This document shows positions 36,492-44,930 of a stretch of 64,000 nt of DNA, in pieces. A program made the translations under genes and the position numbers. Location of the stretch: the NCBI RefSeq assembly GCF_001443045.1, contig NZ_LKPJ01000034.1, positions 1 through 64,000 of the forward strand, read 5' to 3'. Source of the DNA: Burkholderia ambifaria (lineage in GTDB: Bacteria; Pseudomonadota; Gammaproteobacteria; Burkholderiales; Burkholderiaceae). Position 1 is the first letter of the stretch; each line of letters starts with the position of its first letter. Under the pieces are notes generated by a model. It saw only the letters and a list, made by a program, of their open reading frames with translations. It did no database searches and was not told the origin of the DNA.

Positions 36492-37450
36492 GATTTGCGC
36501 TCCGTCATGAACTTGCCTTCCGGCGCCTTCACGTTCTTCTGCCGGCGCGTGTTGCCGTCGAGGCCGCCGTCGACGGCCCATTCGGCGAACACGGTCGGGC
36601 CCGGTTCGAATTCGCGCGGCTGCCACTCGGGCGTCAGCACGTCCTCGTCCGCGTAGTACTCGATCAGTGCGCCGGCCGGATTCTGGAAGTACCAGAAGTA
36701 CGCGGACGACACAGGGTGACGCCCCGGGCCGAGCTGCGTTTCCCAGCCGCAGCGGTCGATGTGCATGCCGCCGCCGAACACCTCATGGATGTCGCGCACG
36801 GTGAACGCGACGTGGTTCAGGCCGCGTTTGCCATTCGGCAGCGCGAGCAGGAACAGGTCGTGGTGGCCGCCGTGCGGTGCGCAGCGCATGAACGCGCCGC
36901 GGCCCGGATAGCGGTCTGAAGTCTCGAAGCCGAGCAGTTCGTGATAGAACTTTTCCTGCGCGTCGAGGCAGTTCGTGAAGAACACGACGTGCCCGACCTC
37001 GACCGGCTCGGCGCGCGCATAGATCGGGCTCGGCTGGTCGACCCGCACCGTCCGGCCCCACACGTTCGACGGCGAACCGGTGATGTCGAGCGCGCGCTTG
37101 CGCGTCACTTCGATGCGGATCGCCATCCCGTTCGGATCGATGCAGCCGACCGCATCGTCCCGTGCGTAATAGCCGGGCTGGCCGGCCAGCTTCGTGCGCA
37201 GCGCGTCGACTTCCTGCCGCGTCGCGACGCCCCACGTGACTTCACGCAGCGTCGGGCCCGCTTCGAACGCGGGCGGCAGCGACGGATCGTCGGCCTTGAC
37301 GACCAGCACGGTGCAGCCGTTCAGCGTTTCGAAACGCGCGCGCGCGTCGTCGTGCGCGACTTCCTTCAAGCCCCAGTCGGCGAAAAAGCGCCGGCACGTC
37401 GCGAGGTCGTCGACACCGTACGTGATCTGCTCGATACCCAAGATGCTCAT
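36488..37450 (-). CDS. Type I extradiol ring-cleavage dioxygenase (VOC family)
   Basis: A 320-residue two-domain VOC protein. The iron facial triad is His154 (GHVVFF), His213 (LNHVAF) and Glu264 (LIEYYAD). The spacing is close to that of BphC-type dioxygenases, so it should be an active Fe(II) catechol meta-cleavage enzyme. His195/196 in GGHHDLFLL resembles the acid-base histidine. A cytoplasmic enzyme that opens an aromatic diol ring next to a hydroxyl. It lies between the aldehyde dehydrogenase and the ferredoxin reductase genes and is the clearest pointer to aromatic catabolism. Confidence 0.9.
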   Translation of the reverse strand: MSILGIEQITYGVDDLATCRRFFADWGLKEVAHDDARARFETLNGCTVLVVKADDPSLPPAFEAGPTLREVTWGVATRQEVDALRTKLAGQPGYYARDDAVGCIDPNGMAIRIEVTRKRALDITGSPSNVWGRTVRVDQPSPIYARAEPVEVGHVVFFTNCLDAQEKFYHELLGFETSDRYPGRGAFMRCAPHGGHHDLFLLALPNGKRGLNHVAFTVRDIHEVFGGGMHIDRCGWETQLGPGRHPVSSAYFWYFQNPAGALIEYYADEDVLTPEWQPREFEPGPTVFAEWAVDGGLDGNTRRQKNVKAPEGKFMTERKS

Positions 37451-37468
37451 TGCGTCATTCCCCTTCGC

Positions 37469-38959
37469 TCAGTTCGCCCACGGCAGCGGCGCGTCGTTCA
37501 AGCCCCAGTAGAGGCTCTTCTGCTGCATGTACTCGCGGATGCCGAGACGCCCCTTCTCGCGCCCCATCCCGCTCTCTTTCCAGCCCGAGAACGGCGTGGA
37601 GATCGAGAACAGCTTGTACGTGTTGATCCACACGGTGCCCGTCTCGAGCGCGCGCGCGATGCGCCATGCACGCTTGTAGTCGCGCGTCCAGATGCCGGCG
37701 GCGAGTCCGAACACGCTGTCGTTCGCCTGCGCGATCAGCGACGCTTCGTCGTCGAACGGCATCGCGACCAGCACCGGCCCGAAGATTTCTTCCTGGCAGA
37801 TGCGCGCGCTGTTCGGCAGACCTTCGAGAATCGTCGGCTGGTAGAAGAAGCCGTCCTCGCGCCCGTCGCCCGACGGCCGTTCGCCGCCGCACAGCAGGCG
37901 GCCGCCTTCCTCCAGCCCGAGCGCGACATAGCGCTCGACCGATTCGCGATGCTTCGCGGTGATCAGCGGGCCCATCTGCGTGTCGGGACGCGTCGGATCG
38001 CCCACGCGCAGCTTGCGTGCGCCGGCCACCAGCCGCTGCATGAATTCGTCGTACACCGCACGCTGCACGAAGAGGCGCGAACCCGCGATGCACGCTTCAC
38101 CCGACGAGCTGAAGATGCCGTAAAGCACGCCGTTGACCGCGTGATCGAGATCGGCGTCGTCGCACACGATCGTCGGCGACTTGCCGCCGAGCTCCAGCGA
38201 CACGGGCATCAACTTCTCCGCCGCGATGCGCGCGATGCCGCGACCCACCTCGGTGCCGCCGGTAAACGACACTTTCTTCACGAGCGGATGACGCACCAGC
38301 ACGTCACCGATCACCGAACCCTTGCCCGGCAGCACGCTCAGCACGCCCTTCGGCACGCCGGCTTCCTCGCAGATGCGGGCCAGCGCGAGCGACACGAGCG
38401 GCGTGACTTCGGCCGGCTTGAGCACCACCGCGTTGCCGCCGGCGAGCGCCGGCGCAAGCTTCTGCGCGTCGGATGCGATCGGCGAGTTCCACGGCGTGAT
38501 CGCCGCGATCACGCCGATCGGCTCGTGCACGCTCATCGTCAGGTAGTCGCCGCGCGACGGCGTCAGCTCTTCGTCGAGCGTTTCCAGGCAAGCCGCGAAA
38601 TAGCGGAACGTGTTGGCCGCGCTCGCGACCAGCACGCGCGTCTCGCCGATCGGCTTGCCGTTGTCGCGACGCTGCAGGTTCGCGAGCGCCTCGTGACGCT
38701 GCATGATCAGGTCGGCGATCCGGTACAGCACCAGCGCGCGCTGATGCGGCTTGAGCCCGGCCCAGTCGGCGCGACGCCACGCGGCGTCGGCGGCCACGAC
38801 GGCTTCGGCCGCGTCTTCCGCGTTCGCCGTCGATACTTCCATGTTCAGCGACTGGTCGGCCGGATAGATGCTCGCGTAAGGCGCGCCACGGCCGCGCCGC
38901 CACTCGCCGCCGATCAGGATGTCGCCGTTGGGTACGAGGCTCGTATCGAATGAAGTCAT
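37469..38959 (-). CDS. Aldehyde dehydrogenase (NAD(P)-dependent)
   Basis: A 496-residue member of the ALDH superfamily with complete active site: Asn158 (ITPWNSP), Lys181, Glu256 (SLELGGKSP) and nucleophile Cys290 (SSSGEACIAGSR). Length and motifs fit the hydroxymuconic-semialdehyde / betaine-aldehyde side of the family. In this context it probably oxidises the semialdehyde from ring cleavage or the aldehyde made by the ThDP enzyme. It begins 89 bp after the aspartate dehydrogenase-like gene. Confidence 0.93.
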   Translation of the reverse strand: MTSFDTSLVPNGDILIGGEWRRGRGAPYASIYPADQSLNMEVSTANAEDAAEAVVAADAAWRRADWAGLKPHQRALVLYRIADLIMQRHEALANLQRRDNGKPIGETRVLVASAANTFRYFAACLETLDEELTPSRGDYLTMSVHEPIGVIAAITPWNSPIASDAQKLAPALAGGNAVVLKPAEVTPLVSLALARICEEAGVPKGVLSVLPGKGSVIGDVLVRHPLVKKVSFTGGTEVGRGIARIAAEKLMPVSLELGGKSPTIVCDDADLDHAVNGVLYGIFSSSGEACIAGSRLFVQRAVYDEFMQRLVAGARKLRVGDPTRPDTQMGPLITAKHRESVERYVALGLEEGGRLLCGGERPSGDGREDGFFYQPTILEGLPNSARICQEEIFGPVLVAMPFDDEASLIAQANDSVFGLAAGIWTRDYKRAWRIARALETGTVWINTYKLFSISTPFSGWKESGMGREKGRLGIREYMQQKSLYWGLNDAPLPWAN

Positions 38960-39048
38960 GTCGCAAGTCCCACAAATCTGTCTTTGCGCTGCCGCCCGCG
39001 CCGTGGCGCAGGCGGGCGCTCAATGGCCCGAAGGTCCGGATCGCACGC

Positions 39049-39888
39049 TCAGATCACGCAGCGGGCCGCGCGGTTGCGCAGCGCACGGATCGCGCAGTAC
39101 GCGGTCAACGCGGACGTCTTCGGGTTGTCGGGCAACGGCTTGCCGCTCATTTCGAGCAACATCTCGCCGAACGCGCCACGGGCGGTGATGCGGTGCACGT
39201 TGCGCGCGACGGCCGGATCGGCAATCAGGCGCACGCGCGTCGCATCGAGGCCGAGGCCCGCGAGCGCGACGGTTGCCGCGACGTTCGCGTTCTTCGGATA
39301 CAGCCGCGCGGCATCGCGTGCAGTGCCTTCGAAGATCACCTTCTCTTCGGTCATCGCACGCAGGTCGCACAGTGCCTCGGCGGGCGTGCCGAGCCAGCCG
39401 AGCGGCGGCTTGCGGCCGACGTACAGCACCTCGTCGAGGCCGCCCTGCTTCGCCGACGCCAGCGCGTCGATCCCGCCGATCGCGCCGGACAGCAGCGTGA
39501 GCGTCGCGTCGCCTTCGTCGGCGGCCTGCGCCAGCACGTCGAGCAGCGCAAGATCGGACAGCGCGCCGATCGACGCGACCGCGCAGTCGGTGCCGGCCTT
39601 CAGCAGCGGCACGACGTGATCGACGAGCGCGCTGTGGCCCGCGCATTCGAGCGCGAACTCGGGGCGGCGGGCCAGCGCGTCGACCGACGACACCACCTCC
39701 ACCGCACCGCCGAGCTCGCGCTGCACCGCGTCGCGCTGGTGCTCGGGCACGATCACGTGCGCGACGCGCAACGACGCATCGTGCTCGACCGCGTGATACA
39801 CGGCGGCACCGATCGCGCCGAAGCCGATCATCGCGACGTCGACGGGCGCATGCGTGTGTGCGTGGCCCGGGTTGCGTCCGTTAAGCAT
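39049..39888 (-). CDS. Aspartate dehydrogenase-like oxidoreductase
   Basis: A 279-residue protein with N-terminal Rossmann motif MIGFGAIGAAV, CAGHSALVDHVVPLL, and the central GAIGGIDALASAKQGGLDEV plus KNANVAATVALAGLGLDATRV of L-aspartate dehydrogenases (NadX type). The family interconverts aspartate and iminosuccinate with NAD(P). No other NAD-biosynthesis genes are near. In this cluster it may act on a nitrogen-containing intermediate, but this is inference. It overlaps the ThDP gene by 8 bp. Confidence 0.85.
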   Translation of the reverse strand: MLNGRNPGHAHTHAPVDVAMIGFGAIGAAVYHAVEHDASLRVAHVIVPEHQRDAVQRELGGAVEVVSSVDALARRPEFALECAGHSALVDHVVPLLKAGTDCAVASIGALSDLALLDVLAQAADEGDATLTLLSGAIGGIDALASAKQGGLDEVLYVGRKPPLGWLGTPAEALCDLRAMTEEKVIFEGTARDAARLYPKNANVAATVALAGLGLDATRVRLIADPAVARNVHRITARGAFGEMLLEMSGKPLPDNPKTSALTAYCAIRALRNRAARCVI

Positions 39889-41551
39889 ATTGGCGCTCCG
39901 ACGGCGTTTCCTCCTTCTTCACCGGCGGGCCCGCGAACGCCGATGCGAACGAGCCGACCGACAGCATGTCGACCTCGACCATCACCGGTCCTTCCTTCGC
40001 GATCCCTTCGCGCACGATCGCTTCCGCCTGGTCGAGCGATGTGATCCGGTAGTGCGTGAGGCCGAAGCTCGCGCAGAACTGCGCGAAATCGGGCTGGTGC
40101 AGCTGGACGAAGCAGCGGCGGCCGCCGTAGTGCGCGTCCTGGATGTTGCGGATCACGCCGTAGCACTGGTCGTTCATCAGCACGATCATCACGTTCGCGT
40201 TTTCCTGCACGGCCGTCACGAGCTCGCCGACGTTGACCATCAGGCCGCCGTCGCCGACCAGGCAGACCGTCTTCGCCGCCGACCCGGCCAGCGCCGCGCC
40301 GATGCCCATCTGGATGCCCTGGCCGATGCCGCCGCCGAGCGCATGCACGCCCGCGCGCGGTTCGAAGATCTTCAGCAGGCGGTTGCCCCACGTGCTGTTC
40401 GAGATCGTCACGTCGCGCACCCAGTTGTAGTCGCGGCCCACCGCGCCCTGCAGCGTGTCGACCAGCGTCTTGTACGGCCCGAGACCTTCCGCCACGCTGG
40501 CGACGGCCTGCTCGCGCGCCGCCGCGAGATCGCCCGCGAACTGCGGATCGACGGACAGACGACCTTCGAGGCGATCGGCCAGCTCGGCCAGCACACGCTT
40601 CGAATCGCCGTGCACGAACAGCTCGTTGCGATAGCCGCGGTTGTCGGCGAGCGCGTCGGCGTCGATGCGGAACAGCGGCTGCGGCAGCGCGAGCTTGTAC
40701 TTCAGCGTCTCGTTGCCGCGCAGGCGCGAGCCGACCACGACGAGCGCGTCGCAGGTCTTGTAGAACGCTTCGACGGTCGAATGCACGTTGAACGCGCCGA
40801 GCGTCGCCGGGTGATCTTCCGGCAGCACGCCGCGGCCCTGCACGCTCGTCACGACGCCGAAGCCGAGCTTCACCAGGCGTTCGACTTCCGCACGCGCATG
40901 GCGCGCACCGCCGCCCAGCCACAGCAGCGGACGGCGCTTGGCCGCCAGCACGTCGGCCAGCTTCGCGACGCGTGCGTCGTCGTGCTCGCGTACCGCGACG
41001 TGTGCCGGTGCGAGGTCTTCCGGCCATTCGATTTCGGCAGCCTGGATGTCGATCGGAATCTCGACCGATACCGGGCCCGTCGGCGCGGTCTGCGCGATGC
41101 GCACCGCTTCGCGGATCGTCGGCAGCACGGTTTCGACCGTACGCACGCGGAACGCGGCCTTCGAGATCGCGTCGAGCATCGAGAGCTGGTCCGGCGCTTC
41201 GTGGATGTAGGCCAGGTCCTGGTCGAGGTACGGCGTCTCGATCTGCCCGGTGATGTGCAGCAGCGCGGTGCCGGCCGTCAGTGCCTCGACCATCGCGCCG
41301 GCCGCGTTGCCCGCCGCCGTGCCGGTGCTCGTGAACGCGACGCCGAGGCCGCCCGACACGCGGGCCAGGCCGTCGGCCATGTTCAGCGCACCCGCTTCAC
41401 CGCGCGCGCCGACGTACCGGATGTTGCCGCGCGAGTTGATCGCGTCGAGGATCGGCATGTTGTGGATCGAGATGACACCGAATGCGGTTTTGACATCGCA
41501 CTGCTCGAGAAAGGCGGCAATCAGCTCGCCAACCGTGGTTTTTTTAGACAT
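39881..41551 (-). CDS. Thiamine-diphosphate-dependent enzyme (acetolactate synthase / 2-oxoacid decarboxylase-like)
   Basis: A 556-residue three-domain ThDP enzyme. Glu51 sits in GARGEAGALNMADG (the conserved cofactor-activating glutamate). The pyrophosphate-binding motif runs GDGGLMVNVGELVTA to VLMND. The substrate could be a 2-oxo acid to be decarboxylated or a pair to be joined; no partner regulatory subunit is near, so biosynthetic acetolactate synthase is unlikely. The ATG at 41551 is preferred over one three codons upstream. It overlaps the SDR gene by 8 bp and the aspartate dehydrogenase-like gene by 8 bp. Confidence 0.9.
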   Translation of the reverse strand: MSKKTTVGELIAAFLEQCDVKTAFGVISIHNMPILDAINSRGNIRYVGARGEAGALNMADGLARVSGGLGVAFTSTGTAAGNAAGAMVEALTAGTALLHITGQIETPYLDQDLAYIHEAPDQLSMLDAISKAAFRVRTVETVLPTIREAVRIAQTAPTGPVSVEIPIDIQAAEIEWPEDLAPAHVAVREHDDARVAKLADVLAAKRRPLLWLGGGARHARAEVERLVKLGFGVVTSVQGRGVLPEDHPATLGAFNVHSTVEAFYKTCDALVVVGSRLRGNETLKYKLALPQPLFRIDADALADNRGYRNELFVHGDSKRVLAELADRLEGRLSVDPQFAGDLAAAREQAVASVAEGLGPYKTLVDTLQGAVGRDYNWVRDVTISNSTWGNRLLKIFEPRAGVHALGGGIGQGIQMGIGAALAGSAAKTVCLVGDGGLMVNVGELVTAVQENANVMIVLMNDQCYGVIRNIQDAHYGGRRCFVQLHQPDFAQFCASFGLTHYRITSLDQAEAIVREGIAKEGPVMVEVDMLSVGSFASAFAGPPVKKEETPSERQYA

Positions 41552-42341
41552 GGCGTGCAAAGCCTCCAGAAACGTCGATATGGCTGCCCGTCGTATAGGA
41601 CGACAGATGCGTTGCGAGATAAAAAAGTGCCCAGGCTGCCTCGTCGGGCCTGCCGAAGCGGTTCAGCGGAATGTTCTTCTTGCGGGCGAGCGCGCCCGTC
41701 CAGTCCTCCCAGCTTTCGCCGGCCTGCGCCTGCGCTTCGTAGCGGCGGCGCCATTGACCCGACTCGACGATGCCGATCAGGATCGAGTTCACGCGGATGC
41801 GCTGCGGCGCCAGTTCGGTCGCGAGCGACTTCACGAGGCTCAGCACGCCCGCGCGCGCCGACGACGTCGCGACCATGTGCGGCTCCGGCTGCAGCGCGAG
41901 CAGCGAGTTCACGCAGGTGATCGTCGGCGCGGCCGCATCGCGCAGCAGCGGCAGGAACGCGCGCGTCGGGCGGATGATGCTGAAGTACTTCAGTTCGAGC
42001 TCTTCGCGCCACGCGTCGTCGGTCGTGTCGGCGAAGGTCGACACGCGGCCCTGGCCCGCGTTGTTGACCAGCATGTCGGCCCGGCCGAAACGGTCGGAGA
42101 CAGCCTGCGCGAACGCGGCCACGTCGGCTTCGTCGAGCACGTTGCAGCGCACGGCGAGCAATTGCGCGCCCGGGTATTTTTCGCCGAGCATCGCTTCGGC
42201 GCGCGCGAGGCGTTCGCCGTCACGGCCGCAAATCGCGACCGACGCGCCGGCCTGCAGAAACCGTTCGGCAGTCGCGAGGCCGATGCCGGACGAACCGCCC
42301 GTCACCACCGCCACCTGCCCGGTCAGATCGATCTCAATCAT
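41544..42341 (-). CDS. SDR-family protein with altered catalytic residues
   Basis: A 265-residue short-chain dehydrogenase-like protein. It has the cofactor motif TGGSSGIG, NNAG (93-96) and the catalytic-region serine Ser146. The expected Tyr-x-x-x-Lys is replaced by Thr159-x-x-x-Arg163 (in VATSSARAGVL). Without Tyr and Lys the classical hydride-transfer chemistry should fail, so it may be a specialised subfamily, a binding protein or an enzyme using another acid-base pair. Downstream genes overlap its end, so it is retained in the operon. Start ATG 42341. Confidence 0.85.
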   Translation of the reverse strand: MIEIDLTGQVAVVTGGSSGIGLATAERFLQAGASVAICGRDGERLARAEAMLGEKYPGAQLLAVRCNVLDEADVAAFAQAVSDRFGRADMLVNNAGQGRVSTFADTTDDAWREELELKYFSIIRPTRAFLPLLRDAAAPTITCVNSLLALQPEPHMVATSSARAGVLSLVKSLATELAPQRIRVNSILIGIVESGQWRRRYEAQAQAGESWEDWTGALARKKNIPLNRFGRPDEAAWALFYLATHLSSYTTGSHIDVSGGFARHV

Positions 42342-42354
42342 GTCGTCAGCCCTC

Positions 42355-42420
42355 GCCGGGCCGCCCCAAGAGGGCCGGCAGCCCCCTCGGGGGGCGGTGA
42401 GCAAAGCGAACGTGGGGGCT
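42355..42420. repeat. REP-like intergenic repeat, copy A
   Basis: Begins GCCGGGCCGCCCCAAGAGG, has the GC hairpin CCCCCTCGGGGGG and ends CGTGGGGGCT. Sited between the upstream IclR gene and the SDR gene in tandem with copy B. Similar repeats are common between Burkholderiales genes. Confidence 0.75.
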
Positions 42421-42430
42421 GTTTCATCAG

Positions 42431-42496
42431 CCGCCGGGCCGCCCCAAGAGGATTGACCGCCCCCTCGGGGGGCAGCGTGCGAAGCATGCGTGGGGG
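42431..42496. repeat. REP-like intergenic repeat, copy B
   Basis: Same plan as copy A (CCGCCGGGCCGCCCCAAGAG, CCCCCTCGGGGGG, GCGTGGGGGT), about 10 bp away. It abuts the 3' end of the IclR gene. Confidence 0.75.
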
Positions 42497-42498
42497 TC

Positions 42499-43356
42499 TC
42501 ATTTCAATCCTAAAGCCTTCAGAAACGTGTGCTCGTCATCCGAGCGGTAATTGAGCCGCCGCGACAGTTCCGCCGCCGCGCGCTGCACCTTGTCGAACAG
42601 GCCGTCGGCGATCAGCGCCGCGTCGATTTCCGGCCTCGGCACCGTCACCGTGATGCACGCGACGATCTTCTGCGTGTCGTTGCGCACCGGCGCCGTAACC
42701 ACCGAGATCCCGCGTTCAAACGACGAATTGCTGATGCCGTAGCCGCGCAGTGCGTCCTCGCGGATCATTTCGTACAGCGCGTCGACCGTTTCGGGCGTCG
42801 CACTCGTCATCCGGTTCAGCGTGCCTTCCGGATACAGCGCACGCAGCTCCTTCAGCGACAGGTCGCCCATCAGCACGTGGCCGTGAGTCGTCGCATGCGC
42901 GGGCAGCCGCGTGCCGACGTTCACGCGAATCGAGCTGAACACCGGCGACTGGCTCTGCGCCTTCGCGACGAACACCACGTCGCGGCCGTCGCGGATCACG
43001 ATATGCGTCGTGAAGCCGGTCGCATCGCGCAGGCTCTCGATCACCGGCAGGCCGAGATCGGTCAGCTCGAGCGAGCTCAGGTATTCGAAGCCGAGCCGCA
43101 GCACGGCAATGCCGAGCTTGTAGTTGCGATCCTTGTCCGCGCGCTCGAGAAAGCCGAGCGATTCGAGCGTCTGCAGCAGACGGAATACCGTCGTGCGCGG
43201 AATGCCGAGTCGCTTGGACAGTTCCGGCGCGCCGAGCACCGGCTCGCGCGGCGAGAATTCGGCGAGGATCCGCAATCCGCGTTCGAGGCCTGGCACGACG
43301 TAGCTGGCCTCGGACTTTGCGTTTTCCGCGTCCTCTTGTTGCAACGGTTCGCTCAT
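42499..43356 (-). CDS. IclR-family transcriptional regulator (copy 1, inside cluster)
   Basis: A 285-residue regulator. Its N-terminal winged helix (LERGLRILAEFSPREPVLGA, then LGIPRTTVFRLLQTLESLGF) is followed by an IclR effector domain (TTHIVIRDGRDVVFVAKAQ, GTRLPAHATTHGHVLMG). It shares near-identical segments with the second IclR protein at 49086. IclR proteins commonly control aromatic catabolism and bind ring-derived acids. It sits in the middle of the cluster between two repeat-bearing gaps, so it may be made from its own promoter. Confidence 0.92.
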   Translation of the reverse strand: MSEPLQQEDAENAKSEASYVVPGLERGLRILAEFSPREPVLGAPELSKRLGIPRTTVFRLLQTLESLGFLERADKDRNYKLGIAVLRLGFEYLSSLELTDLGLPVIESLRDATGFTTHIVIRDGRDVVFVAKAQSQSPVFSSIRVNVGTRLPAHATTHGHVLMGDLSLKELRALYPEGTLNRMTSATPETVDALYEMIREDALRGYGISNSSFERGISVVTAPVRNDTQKIVACITVTVPRPEIDAALIADGLFDKVQRAAAELSRRLNYRSDDEHTFLKALGLK

Positions 43357-43365
43357 GATGCCTCC

Positions 43366-43450
43366 CGCCGGGCCGCCCCAAGGGAGGCATCGGTCTTCTG
43401 GGGATGAGGGGGCTGCGCCCCCCCAAGCGAACGAATGTGAGCGTGGGGGT
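43366..43450. repeat. REP-like intergenic repeat, copy C
   Basis: CCGCCGGGCCGCCCCAAG at the start, GGGGGCTGCGCCCCCCC hairpin in the middle and GCGTGGGGGT at the end, with an inserted segment (ATCGGTCTTCTGGGGATGAG) relative to A and B. It lies between the alpha/beta hydrolase and IclR genes. Confidence 0.7.
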
Positions 43451-43453
43451 AGT

Positions 43454-44350
43454 TCATTCCAGCCCCCGTTGACGGTCGCATTGACGGCAGAACGCGTCGA
43501 TCAGCGACGAGTAGACCGCCGGCGCTTCCACATAACCCGCATGCCCCGCTTGCGGAATCACCTGCAGCCCCACGTGCGCGGCCGCGGCGATCCGCTCGCA
43601 TGCGGCGGGCGGCGTGATCGCGTCGTTCGCGCCGACAGCGACTGCCGTGCGGCCGCGAAAGCCGGCGAGATCGGTCGCGAGATCGGCGTTCGCGAGCAGA
43701 TGCGTGGCCTGCGCGTAGCCGGCCGGCACGATGCGCGCCATGTTCCAGCGCACCCACGCCCGCGCATCCTCATTCGCGAATCCGGACAGCATGTTGCCGC
43801 TGCGCTGCTCGGCAAGCCCGGCCGGACCGAGTTCGGCGAGCATCGCGAGGCGCGCGTCGCGGCGCGTATCGCGCGTTTCCGCGGGCGCACTGCCGTAGCC
43901 GCCCGCAGGCGAGATCAGCAACAGGCCGGCAATCCGCGCGGGCATCACGCGGGCCAAACCGCCCGCGATGATCGCGCCGAGCGAATGCCCGACCAGCACG
44001 CAGCGTTCGATGCCGAGTGCCTCGAGCCACGCGTTCAGCGACACCGCATAGTCGGCGGCGGCCGGCGACGCGCCGTGCACGGCAGTCGACACGCCGTAGC
44101 CGGGCGCATCCCACGCAAGCACGCGTCGCGACGCGCCGAGCGTGTCGAGCTGGCGCACCCACGATGCGGCGCCCGAGCCGATCCCGTGCAGCAGCACGAC
44201 GGGCAGCGCGTGGCCCGCATGCTGCGCGCCGGCCTCGCGATAACCGATCGTGCCCGCCGCGCCGGCCGCGCAGCGCTGTTCGGGAAACTGCCCGAGCAGC
44301 GCGGCGAACGCCGCGGTGCGGTCGCGTTCACGTTTGTCGATGACACTCAT
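43454..44350 (-). CDS. Alpha/beta hydrolase (possible C-C bond or ester hydrolase)
   Basis: A 298-residue alpha/beta hydrolase with HGIGSGAASW for the oxyanion hole and a serine triad Ser123 (GHSLGA), Asp243 (GANDAITPP) and His270 (QAGHAGY). In a cluster with an extradiol dioxygenase such an enzyme is often a meta-cleavage-product hydrolase (BphD-like), but it could equally be an esterase. It is 18 bp from the cupin gene. Confidence 0.88.
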   Translation of the reverse strand: MSVIDKRERDRTAAFAALLGQFPEQRCAAGAAGTIGYREAGAQHAGHALPVVLLHGIGSGAASWVRQLDTLGASRRVLAWDAPGYGVSTAVHGASPAAADYAVSLNAWLEALGIERCVLVGHSLGAIIAGGLARVMPARIAGLLLISPAGGYGSAPAETRDTRRDARLAMLAELGPAGLAEQRSGNMLSGFANEDARAWVRWNMARIVPAGYAQATHLLANADLATDLAGFRGRTAVAVGANDAITPPAACERIAAAAHVGLQVIPQAGHAGYVEAPAVYSSLIDAFCRQCDRQRGLE

Positions 44351-44368
44351 TGCTTGCTCCGCCCCGTC

Positions 44369-44896
44369 TCAGCGCTTGATCTTCGCGAGCGGCGAATCCG
44401 GCGGATACGTCGGCGTGATCGGCTTCGACGAACCGAGCATCACGCACATCAGCGCGTCTTCCTCGCCGATGTTGATTTCCGTGCGATACACGCCCGGCGG
44501 TACCGAGATCAGGTCGCGCTCGCCGAGGATCGCTTCCCAGGTCTCGCCGTCGCGCTCGCAGATCACCTTCATCTTGCCGCGCAGCACGAAGAAGATTTCC
44601 TCGACATCGATGTGGATGTGGCTCGGACCGATGTTGCCGGCCGGAATGACCATCGTCGAAAACGTGAAGTTGCCGGCCGGCACCGTGTTGACGTCCTTCG
44701 CGACGCCCGTGCCGCCCGTGCCGACATAGCGCATCTGCGCACGGCGGTACTTCGGGTCGTAGTCGGCCTGGAACTTCAGCGCGTCCCAGTCGTAGCGCCG
44801 CGTTTCGTAGCGCGCGACGCGCCCTTCCATCCAGTCGCCGAAGCTTGCGCCTTCCGGCTGGTCCCACGACTTGCGTTCGAGATCTGCGTCCGCCAT
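44369..44896 (-). CDS. Cupin-domain protein
   Basis: A 175-residue protein with a single cupin barrel: SHIHIDVEEIFFVLRGKMKV carries the His-x-His and Glu ligands of cupin motif 1, and DLISVPPGVYRTEIN the second motif. The metal site looks intact, so it may be an enzyme (ring dioxygenase, isomerase) or a ligand-binding accessory. Its substrate is unknown. It lies between the SDR and hydrolase genes of the cluster. Confidence 0.88.
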   Translation of the reverse strand: MADADLERKSWDQPEGASFGDWMEGRVARYETRRYDWDALKFQADYDPKYRRAQMRYVGTGGTGVAKDVNTVPAGNFTFSTMVIPAGNIGPSHIHIDVEEIFFVLRGKMKVICERDGETWEAILGERDLISVPPGVYRTEINIGEEDALMCVMLGSSKPITPTYPPDSPLAKIKR

Positions 44897-44930
44897 CGTC
44901 CTCTCCTTTATTTCCAGTGAAAACTTCGAT

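Noticed and set aside
42355..42496. CRISPR-like tandem repeat
   Set aside because: Only two copies, imperfect, with no equal-length spacers and no cas genes; fits a REP-type intergenic repeat.
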